Shown here piece by piece: positions 1 through 5,273 of a stretch of 6,412 nucleotides of DNA. The notes beneath the pieces are model-generated. The model was given only the letters and a program-made list of their open reading frames with translations, was not told where the DNA came from and ran no database searches. The stretch is from assembly GCA_030044295.1 (NCBI GenBank), contig JASHWB010000106.1, positions 1 through 6,412 of the forward strand, in the 5' to 3' direction. Origin of the DNA: Candidatus Acidiferrales bacterium. GTDB lineage: Bacteria > Acidobacteriota > Terriglobia > Acidiferrales > UBA7541. The stretch's first letter is position 1. The number at the start of each line of letters is the position of its first letter. The position numbers were made by a program, and so were the translations under genes.

Positions 1-725
1 TCCTGATCTGGTTTTTCAATTCCGTGTACGTCATCAAGGAATGGGAGCGCGGCGTGGTGCTGCGCCTGGGCCGCATGGCTCCGGAAGCCAAGGGTGCCGG
101 TTTGCGCATCGTGGTGTGGCCGATCGATAAGTTGATCCGCATCTCGATGCGCGTCGATACCGTCAGCGTGCCGTCGCAGGACGTGATCACGCGCGACAAC
201 GTCCCGGTGAAGGTCGACGCAGTCTGCTATTTCCGCGTGGTGGACGCCAACCGCGCCATCGCCCAGGTTCAGAACTACCTTTACGCTACGTCGCAGCTCG
301 CGCAAACCAACCTGCGCAGCGTCGTGGGGCAGTTCGAACTCGACGAAATCCTCTCCGAGCGCGAAAAGGTTAACGCCAAGCTGCAAACAATTCTTGACCT
401 CGATACCGACCCCTGGGGTATCAAAGTAACGAAGGTTGAAGTCAAGCAGGTCGATATTCCGGAGAATATGCAGCGCGCCATCGCGCGGCAAGCCGAGGCC
501 GAGCGCGAGCGCCGCGCCAAGGTCATTAACGCGGATGGCGAGTTCCAGGCGTCAACGCGGTTGGCGGAAGCCGCCGAGATTTTGGAAAAGGAGCCGGTTT
601 CGATTCAGCTGAGATATTTGCAGACGCTTTCGCAAATCGGCGCGGAAAAAAACACCACCATCGTGTTCCCCGTTCCCATCGACCTGGTGGCGTACTGGCT
701 GCAGCAGAAAGCGGGGGGTAAGTAG
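1..725 (+). CDS. Slipin / stomatin-like SPFH (band 7) protein, 5' end missing
   Basis: The reading frame is open from base 3 and begins LIWFFNS before VYVIKEWERG, so the gene starts left of the window; the GTG at 24 is internal. LIWFF is probably the end of the N-terminal membrane anchor typical of slipins. About 240 residues are visible. The SPFH/band 7 domain fills roughly visible residues 10-170, with family-like stretches VVLRLGR, SVPSQDVITRDNVPV, LRSVVGQFELDEILSER and WGIKVTKVEVKQVDIPE. A charged helical segment rich in Ala, Glu and Arg follows (about 155-197), typical of the oligomerising coiled coil, and then the conserved ending TIVFPVPIDLV. Such proteins form large membrane-attached assemblies, and bacterial ones often sit next to an NfeD gene, which would lie off-window. 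The exact function is unknown. It ends 6 nt before the SPOR gene, suggesting co-transcription. Family assignment is secure; the precise subfamily is inferred. Confidence 0.93.
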   Translation, partial: LIWFFNSVYVIKEWERGVVLRLGRMAPEAKGAGLRIVVWPIDKLIRISMRVDTVSVPSQDVITRDNVPVKVDAVCYFRVVDANRAIAQVQNYLYATSQLAQTNLRSVVGQFELDEILSEREKVNAKLQTILDLDTDPWGIKVTKVEVKQVDIPENMQRAIARQAEAERERRAKVINADGEFQASTRLAEAAEILEKEPVSIQLRYLQTLSQIGAEKNTTIVFPVPIDLVAYWLQQKAGGK

Positions 726-731
726 AACCGT

Positions 732-1385
732 ATGGCGGGAAGCGGAAAACGAGGCGGCGACCGGGTGCTGGAAAGCAGGCACCTGGTGGGACTTTTCCTC
801 GGAGTGGTGTTGCTTTGCGGCGTGTTTTTCACGTTGGGTTACGTCATGGGCAAGACGCAATATGGCGGCGCCGTCCACGCGGCTTCGTCGCCGGATTTCG
901 CAACTCCTGTCCGAAGCGCGAAGTCGAAATCCACTGCGGATACGCCTTCGGCCGACGCTCCAGCGTCGAATGCGGGCGAATGGGATTTTTACGGCAAGAA
1001 GCAGGACAATGATGACGATCATCTGCAATCACCCGCGAAGAATTCGTCGCCTTGGGCATCTTCATCGCCCGTAGCGCCGGCTCCCGCGGCAGCAGCGCCT
1101 GTGCCGGAACGCCCGGCCCGCGAGGTGCCAACTGCCGCGCGGTTCCGCGCTCCACGGATCGCGCGAGGTGCGATCGTGCTGCAAGTGGCTGCGTTGCGCC
1201 ATCAGGGCGACGCGCTGGCCATGGCCGAGATGCTGCAACGAAAGCGATTTCCCTCTTTCGTCGTCACTCCGTCCTCGGACAGCTTCTATCGCGTCCAGGT
1301 CGGTCCATACCGCAACGAACGAGCCGCCGAATCCGCCAGAAGCGCTCTTGAACGAGCCGGATTTAAAGCTATCATTAAGCGTTGA
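732..1385 (+). CDS. SPOR-domain single-pass membrane protein
   Basis: The 217-residue product has a short basic cytoplasmic N-terminus, one membrane segment (about residues 18-39, LVGLFLGVVLLCGVFF core), a long low-complexity linker rich in Ala, Pro and Ser (about 45-140), and a C-terminal SPOR domain (about 146-217). In the SPOR domain, IVLQVAAL and YRVQVGPY match the two characteristic strands, and the ending GFKAIIKR fits the last strand. SPOR domains bind peptidoglycan lacking stem peptides, often at division sites, so a periplasmic wall-binding role is likely. The architecture resembles FtsN/DedD-type proteins, but no FtsN-specific motif is visible, so I give no symbol. The ATG at 732 is chosen because it lies 6 nt past the slipin stop and precedes the membrane segment directly; only a loose G-rich stretch (about 711-719) could serve as ribosome-binding site. 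The stop codon abuts the lnt start. Confidence 0.88.
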   Translation: MAGSGKRGGDRVLESRHLVGLFLGVVLLCGVFFTLGYVMGKTQYGGAVHAASSPDFATPVRSAKSKSTADTPSADAPASNAGEWDFYGKKQDNDDDHLQSPAKNSSPWASSSPVAPAPAAAAPVPERPAREVPTAARFRAPRIARGAIVLQVAALRHQGDALAMAEMLQRKRFPSFVVTPSSDSFYRVQVGPYRNERAAESARSALERAGFKAIIKR

Positions 1386-2951
1386 ATGAATTGGAACTGG
1401 TACACGCGTGTGCTGCTCGCTGTGGCGAGTGGCGTCCTGCTGGCTCTGTCGTTTCCCAACTACAATCTCTCGCTGCTGGCGTGGGTTGCGGTCGGGTTGC
1501 TCACGCTGGCGTCCTATCGCGCCACGGTTTCGGTTGCGCTGCTCTGCGGCGTGATTAGCGGCCTGGTGTTCTATCCCCTCAGCGTGCCTTGGATAGATGC
1601 TGTCGTCCGCCAATACGGCGGCGCGGGCCCGTGGGCCTCGGCGGGAATTTTGATTCTCGTCGCCCTCACGGGCGGGCTGTACGCCGTGATTTTTACGATC
1701 GGCGTGGCGATGGCGTCGCGCAAAGAGCTGGTGCTCGCGTGCGTGCTGGCGCCGTTTCTCTGGGTAGCCGTCGAGTTTTTGCGCGCGAATATGGCGGTGA
1801 TCGGCTTTCCGTGGAACCTGATCGGTTACGCGGCCAGCAAGAACCTGCCGCTCCTTCAACTGACCGCGATTACCGGGATCTACGGCCTCAGCTTCGTGGT
1901 GGCAGGATTCGGCGCGTTCGTGGCGTACGCAATCCTTGCCCGAAGCCAGCGGGCCTGGAAATCGTTGATGGTAACGACTGCGGCGCTCATCCTGATTGCC
2001 TTGGGCGGCGGTTACTTCATTCCGCGCGCTGCTCCGCGCTACCTGGCGCATTTGGTCCAGACCAACTTCGAGGAACATTACACCTACCCTAACGATTGGC
2101 TGCAGCGGCACGCCCCGGACATGGACGCGGTTCACGACATCAGCGTGAATGCCGCGAAGGCCGCGCCGGGTTTGATCGTCTGGCCCGAAGTGCCCGCGCC
2201 GTTCAGCTTTAACGATCCGAACTTTGCCGCGCGAGCGCAAAAAATCGCCCGCGATGCGGGCAGCGACTTTCTTGTCGGAATTGTCGATTGGAGGAAAGAC
2301 GCGGCAGGGAAGTGGTTCGCCACCAATAGCGCCACCTTGCTCGATCCCTCCGGCCAGCGCGTTTTCACCTATGATAAAATTCATTTAGTGCCTTTCGGCG
2401 AATACGTGCCGTTTCGCCAGTGGCTCGGTTTCGCGGGAAATCTGGTCGCCGATATCGGCGACTTCACGCCCGGACACGAATACTCGGTGGGAAAGCTCCC
2501 CGGTGGAAAATTTGGCGTGTACATTTGCTACGAAGGCGTTTTCCCCGGTTTCGTGCGGCATTTCACGGCCAAGGACGCACAGCTTCTGATCAATATTTCG
2601 GATGACGGATGGTTCGGGCAGTCCGCGGCTCCGGCCCAGCATGAGATGATGGAGCGTGTCCGCGCCGTCGAAAACCGCCGCTGGCTGCTGCGCGACACGA
2701 ACAACGGAGTCACGATCGACGTCGATCCGTATGGCCGAATCGTTGCGGAAATGCCCATGAACGTTCGCGGGCAGCTGGACGCGCCGTACGCGTTCGAGTC
2801 GGAATTGACGCCCTACGCGCGATTCGGCAACTGGTTCGCGTGGCTTTGCGTGATTGCGTCCATCGGGCTTATCGGCGCGTCGATCGCCGGCGGCGGAAAC
2901 AAGCAGACACCGATTTCGCGCCAAAGCGCGCGCGTGAAAATTCACGCGTAA
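1386..2951 (+). CDS. lnt: Apolipoprotein N-acyltransferase
   Basis: This inner-membrane enzyme transfers an acyl chain from a phospholipid to the N-terminal cysteine of diacylated lipoproteins, the last step of lipoprotein maturation. The 521-residue length is normal. Residues 1-210 hold about seven hydrophobic segments (near 8-24, 29-45, 48-66, 84-108, 114-132, 160-184 and 193-212) and the family motif GFPWNLIGY (140-148). A nitrilase-type catalytic domain follows from about 220. The triad is visible: Glu268 in IVWPEVPAP, Lys331 in TYDKIHLVPFGEYVP and Cys381 in VYICYEG, aligning with E. coli Glu267, Lys335 and Cys387. NISDDGWFG is another family signature. A last membrane helix lies near 484-506. 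The ATG directly follows the TGA of the SPOR gene (TGAATG) and no clear Shine-Dalgarno is seen, so translation is probably coupled to the upstream gene. Confidence 0.97.
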   Translation: MNWNWYTRVLLAVASGVLLALSFPNYNLSLLAWVAVGLLTLASYRATVSVALLCGVISGLVFYPLSVPWIDAVVRQYGGAGPWASAGILILVALTGGLYAVIFTIGVAMASRKELVLACVLAPFLWVAVEFLRANMAVIGFPWNLIGYAASKNLPLLQLTAITGIYGLSFVVAGFGAFVAYAILARSQRAWKSLMVTTAALILIALGGGYFIPRAAPRYLAHLVQTNFEEHYTYPNDWLQRHAPDMDAVHDISVNAAKAAPGLIVWPEVPAPFSFNDPNFAARAQKIARDAGSDFLVGIVDWRKDAAGKWFATNSATLLDPSGQRVFTYDKIHLVPFGEYVPFRQWLGFAGNLVADIGDFTPGHEYSVGKLPGGKFGVYICYEGVFPGFVRHFTAKDAQLLINISDDGWFGQSAAPAQHEMMERVRAVENRRWLLRDTNNGVTIDVDPYGRIVAEMPMNVRGQLDAPYAFESELTPYARFGNWFAWLCVIASIGLIGASIAGGGNKQTPISRQSARVKIHA

Positions 2952-2980
2952 ATCTCGGAATTTGGATGGCTGAATAGCAT

Positions 2981-4118
2981 ATGCCCGAACACATCGAAGA
3001 CCTCGAACACCGCTACTCGGAGCTCGCCAAGCGCATTGAACTCGTGCGGAGTTATCTTTGACGTTCCCACCGCGCAGCGCGGTATAGGCGAAATCGAACA
3101 GAAAACGTCGGCGCCCGATTTCTGGCAGGACCAGGAAACGGCGCAATCCATTCTGCAGGAACGCAAGCAGCTCGAAGACCGTGTGAACGCCGAAAAATCG
3201 CTGGCCTCCAAAGCGAGCGACGTCGACACCTATTTTCATTTGGCGCACGAGGAATCGAACAGCGAACAGCGTGAATCCTTGCTGGAAGATATTTGCAAGG
3301 AGCTCGCCGCGCTGGACGCGTTTGTCTCCGGGCTGGAAACGAAAACGTTGCTTTCCGGCGAAAGCGACCAGCTCAACGGCATCCTCACCGTGAAATCCGG
3401 CGCGGGCGGCATCGAATCGCAAGACTGGGCGGAAATGCTCCTGCGCATGTACTTGCGGTGGGCCGAAGGCAAAGGGTTCCGCGCCACGGTGCTGGATACG
3501 TCGCCTGGCGAAGAAGCGGGCATCAAATCCGCCACGGCGCGGATCGAGGGCGAAAACGCCTACGGCATGCTCGTGGGCGAAAGCGGGGTGCATCGCCTGG
3601 TGCGCATCTCGCCGTTCGACCAGCAGGCGCGACGCCACACGTCGTTCGCTTCGGTCTTCGTGATTCCCGAGATTGACGATCGCATCGAAATCGTCGTGCG
3701 TCCCGAGGATCTGCGCATCGACACGTTTCGCGCGGGCGGTCATGGCGGGCAGAACGTCAACAAGGTCGAAACCGCCGTCCGCATCACGCACCTGCCCACC
3801 GGAATCGTGGTGCAGTGCCAGAACGAGCGCAGCCAGCACAAAAATCGCGAAGGCGCGATGAAAATCCTGAAATCGCAGCTCTACGAACAGGAGCTCGAAA
3901 AGCGCCGCGCCGAAGCCCGCAAGCTGGACGCGTCGAAGCCCGAAATCAGCTTCGGCAGCCAGATTCGTTCTTACGTCCTGCAGCCCTACCAGATGATCAA
4001 AGACCACCGCACCAAATTCGAGCGTGGCGACGTCCAGAAGGTTTTCGACGGCGACTTGGACCCTTTCATTCACGCCTACCTGCTCTACCGCCGCGAATCG
4101 GGAGACCAGCAGTCGTAA
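2981..4118 (+). CDS. prfB: Peptide chain release factor 2 with programmed +1 frameshift
   Basis: RF2 recognises UAA and UGA stop codons in the ribosomal A site and triggers peptide release. The gene is read as 2981-3058 joined to 3060-4118, giving 378 residues against 365 in E. coli. The first frame starts MPEHIEDLEHRY and reaches RSYL, then UGA at 3059-3061; skipping one base (3059) continues as DVPTAQRGIGEIE. The anticodon-mimic SPF is at 210-212 and the catalytic GGQ at 255-257 inside RAGGHGGQNVNKVET, both five residues later than in E. coli. QDWAEMLLRMYLRWAE, GVHRLVRISPF, RRHTSF, CQNERSQHKN and GSQIRSYVL are further RF2 signatures. A start inside the second frame (for example TTG 3036) would lack the true N-terminus. 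The 2981 ATG has only a weak GGATGG upstream (2964-2969). The 29-nt gap to lnt suggests the same transcript. Confidence 0.96.
3048..3061 (+). promoter_or_regulatory. RF2 autoregulatory +1 frameshift site
   Basis: The sequence reads GGAG TTAT CTT TGA C: an internal Shine-Dalgarno-like GGAG (3048-3051), the CTT slippery codon (3056-3058) and the in-frame TGA (3059-3061) followed by C. TATCTTTGAC is identical to the E. coli prfB site, and GGAG lies in the same register to the ribosomal anti-SD as the E. coli AGGGGG, though with a shorter match. In this known mechanism, scarce RF2 makes the ribosome pause at UGA and slip +1 to make more RF2; abundant RF2 terminates at codon 27. The site and both frames are seen directly; its activity here is inferred. 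Confidence 0.93.
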
Positions 4119-4126
4119 GTCGTATT

Positions 4127-4154
4127 CCGGCACCGCGTGTAAACCACGCGCCGG
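4127..4154 (+). other. GC-rich hairpin just after prfB
   Basis: CGCGTG (4134-4139) and CACGCG (4145-4150) form a perfect 6-bp stem around the loop TAAAC. CCGG (4127-4130) and CCGG (4151-4154) can extend it past a 3-nt bulge. It starts 9 nt after the prfB stop. There is no following T-run, so it is not a standard intrinsic terminator; it may stabilise the 3' end or help factor-dependent termination. Confidence 0.35.
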
Positions 4155-4162
4155 GCGAGGAC

Positions 4163-4239
4163 TGTCTCGGGTAGAACGTAACGGGTGGTTTGTTTTGAAT
4201 AACTTACGCGCGTTTCTACTCGATAGGTGTCTCGGGTAG
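4163..4239. repeat. 12-bp direct repeat pair TGTCTCGGGTAG
   Basis: TGTCTCGGGTAG occurs exactly at 4163-4174 and again at 4228-4239, 65 bp start to start. The bases between the copies are not otherwise alike, so this is not a simple tandem duplication. It could be a protein-binding site pair, a duplication scar or chance. Confidence 0.5.
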
Positions 4240-4314
4240 CCGGGGCAAATCGCTATGCGGCTCGAGGGCCGGAATGAAGCGGGAGCGGCTGCTTCTTGCT
4301 TAGGACGCGTGGCA

Positions 4315-4350
4315 GCGCGCGTGTTTCGGGGCACGGGCGCGCGCATTTTC
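4315..4350 (+). terminator. Possible intrinsic terminator of the slipin-prfB transcript
   Basis: GCGCGCGTG (4315-4323) can pair with CAC (4332-4334) and GCGCGC (4337-4342) across a 2-nt bulge, giving a 9-bp GC-rich stem with an 8-nt loop. The sequence then runs GCATTTTC, a short and imperfect T-tract. It lies about 200 nt past the prfB stop and is the best terminator-like structure before metK. The bulge and the weak T-run keep confidence low. Confidence 0.35.
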
Positions 4351-4361
4351 TGATTTCTAAG

Positions 4362-4468
4362 TTGCACCGGGACGTTCCGCCCTTGTGTGCGTCCGATCCT
4401 TTGTTTTCTGTGAGTTACGTGGTGCAAAGGTTGATTGCGTGTTCCGCCCTTTGGCGTGCGGTGGACGC
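4362..4468 (+). other. Repeat-bearing stretch with potential RNA structure
   Basis: TTGCACC (4362-4368) is exactly complementary to GGTGCAA (4421-4427) and would enclose a second stem, GGACG (4370-4374) with CGTCC (4390-4394). A further irregular hairpin pairs GCGT (4437-4440) with ACGC (4465-4468), with CGCC (4445-4448) opposite GGCG (4453-4456) inside. The 11-mer GTTCCGCCCTT occurs in both hairpins (4374-4384 and 4441-4451), each followed shortly by GTGCG. I do not recognise a known RNA family and see no promoter of its own. It may be a structured RNA or just GC-rich noise. Confidence 0.25.
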
Positions 4469-4533
4469 GAAGAAAAGGCGATAGTCCGGAGATAAGGAAG
4501 CGGTGAATGGCGGGAACGTGGACGAGGCGAGGC

Positions 4534-4549
4534 GATTGGCGCGCCAATC
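4534..4549. repeat. 16-bp perfect palindrome
   Basis: GATTGGCGCGCCAATC is its own reverse complement, with no extension beyond 16 bp. Palindromes of this size can bind dimeric regulators or form small cruciforms. No gene start lies close downstream (metK is over 700 bp away), so a role as operator is not supported. Confidence 0.5.
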
Positions 4550-4683
4550 CACTCACGGCTTCGCGGTCAGGTCCTGGTCCCACTTGCACCGCCGCCTCCT
4601 TTGCCCGCCCTCGCCCCTCTTGCGGGGCAACGCGATGACCCAAAAACGAGCAACGGTAGCATGAGGGCAAAGCGCCGTACAGG

Positions 4684-4693
4684 TTCAAATTGA
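4684..4693. repeat. 10-mer related to the inverted-repeat arms downstream
   Basis: TTCAAATTGA differs at one base from TTCAAACTGA, present at 4918-4927 and in reverse complement at 4878-4887. The copies at 4684 and 4878 face each other and bound a segment of about 204 bp (4684-4887). This could be the other end of a small non-autonomous element, but a 10-bp imperfect match is weak evidence alone. Confidence 0.3.
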
Positions 4694-4877
4694 GGGCAGT
4701 ACCATCTTTCCCGTTTTGGGAATTTTCTGTGGGAAAGCATCTTTACGAAAAATCCGCAGCCTTCGCGAGTACTGCGAAAGGAACCATTTGCGGTTGCTCA
4801 AGGCGAGCCATCATGCCCCAGGGCAAGACACCCTCGGCACCGAGCGTGTTGCGCGCAAGGCTCCCAGGGGCCGTGGG

Positions 4878-4927
4878 TCAGTTTGAATTTTGACTGCTTG
4901 TGTCACGATCACGAAAATTCAAACTGA
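4878..4927. repeat. 14-bp perfect inverted repeat with 22-bp spacer
   Basis: TCAGTTTGAATTTT (4878-4891) and AAAATTCAAACTGA (4914-4927) are exact reverse complements, separated by 22 bp containing a tandem TCACGA (4903-4914). Flanking GGG on the left and TCCC on the right extend the pairing slightly. The AT-rich arms and lack of a T-tract do not look like a terminator for either neighbour. The form suits two facing insertion-sequence ends or the remnant of a small element, but no transposase is present. Confidence 0.6.
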
Positions 4928-5077
4928 TCCCAACGGCGGAAACCTGTGCCAGCTGTGCGCGGGCAATTTCCGAGACTCGGTTGCTGCGATGGCCTGGCCG
5001 ACGTCGATGATCTCCTCGTAGCGGAAGAAGCCTGCGGCGAGGACGCCGAAGGTCCCAAACTGGCTGGCGGGTTTCAT
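4919..5077 (-). CDS. Weak 52-codon minus-strand reading frame, possibly a gene remnant
   Basis: The frame begins MKPASQFGTFGVLAAGFF, continues RYEEIIDVGQAIAATESRK and ends LGSV at a TGA inside the right arm of the inverted repeat. Its hydrophobic and acidic mix is more protein-like than the other frames here, and the frame stays open upstream of this ATG until a TAG about 50 nt earlier. There is no ribosome-binding site before the ATG. I do not recognise the product. It may be the 3' piece of a gene cut by insertion, or chance in GC-rich DNA. Confidence 0.2.
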   Translation of the reverse strand: MKPASQFGTFGVLAAGFFRYEEIIDVGQAIAATESRKLPAHSWHRFPPLGSV

Positions 5078-5168
5078 AGTTGAGAGCGTCCCAGACGAGT
5101 AAGGCTGTTCCGCTCGCCCTGGCTATTGCGCCGTTCGGGGGGCGATTTTGGCGGTTCCCTGCATCCGA

Positions 5169-5198
5169 TTGACACTCTTTTGGGGCGCGTGCTAGCCT
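5169..5198 (+). promoter_or_regulatory. Sigma70-like promoter of metK
   Basis: A perfect -35 box TTGACA (5169-5174) is followed after 18 bp by TAGCCT (5193-5198), which keeps the first two bases and the last T of the -10 consensus. Transcription would start near 5205, leaving a leader of about 70 nt before the metK TTG. The position is apt and the -35 match is full; the weak -10 is the main doubt. Confidence 0.55.
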
Positions 5199-5260
5199 TT
5201 GTGATTTGGTTGCATCGAAATAGGCGCAATCTGGACCCACGAATCGCCTTTCACGTCCTT

Positions 5261-5266
5261 GGAGGG
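5261..5266 (+). promoter_or_regulatory. Ribosome-binding site fixing the metK TTG start
   Basis: GGAGGG ends 7 nt before the TTG at 5274, ideal Shine-Dalgarno strength and spacing. The nearby ATG at 5281 is in another frame and reaches a stop after 11 codons, so this site supports the TTG as the true start. Confidence 0.85.
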
Positions 5267-5273
5267 CACTGCT

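Larger units (their letters stand above)
4119..5273. other. 1.15-kb stretch between prfB and metK without a convincing gene
   Basis: No reading frame here on either strand resembles a protein I recognise, and none combines a good ribosome-binding site with protein-like composition. The left part (4119-4350) has two GC-rich hairpins and a 12-bp direct repeat. The middle (4360-4550) has paired repeats and hairpins plus a 16-bp palindrome. The right part (4684-4927) has inverted repeats that look like mobile-element ends, followed by a weak minus-strand frame and then the metK promoter. I found no tRNA cloverleaf and no recognisable RNase P, SRP or tmRNA core. The patchwork look suggests a spacer that has collected insertions and decayed sequence. 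Confidence 0.6.

Noticed and set aside
1062..2384. Minus-strand open frame of 440 codons opposite the SPOR gene and lnt
   Set aside because: It is antisense to well-supported genes and has no domain signature.
3059..3061. In-frame TGA in prfB as a disabling nonsense mutation or sequencing error
   Set aside because: It sits exactly in the conserved RF2 recoding context TATCTTTGAC with an upstream GGAG, and the protein resumes in the +1 frame without loss.
4560..4600. GGTCAGGTCC resembling part of the SRP RNA core
   Set aside because: The expected GGAA-type loop and the opposite conserved strand are missing.
2385..4688. Very long minus-strand open frame of 767 codons opposite lnt and prfB
   Set aside because: It is antisense to certain lnt and prfB coding sequence, its translation is rich in Arg, Ala and His with no recognisable domain, and such frames arise from GC-rich codon use.
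4679..4698. GGTTCAAATT resembling a tRNA T-loop
   Set aside because: The flanking bases cannot form a T stem and no acceptor, D or anticodon arm is found upstream.
4708..4726. TTCCC-GTTTT-GGGAA hairpin followed by TTTT, terminator-like
   Set aside because: The stem is only 5 bp with two A-T pairs and no gene ends just upstream; too weak to call.
4690..4893. Plus-strand frame of 67 codons starting at TTG
   Set aside because: It has no ribosome-binding site or recognisable motif, and both ends fall in the repeat sequences, so chance is more likely than a gene.
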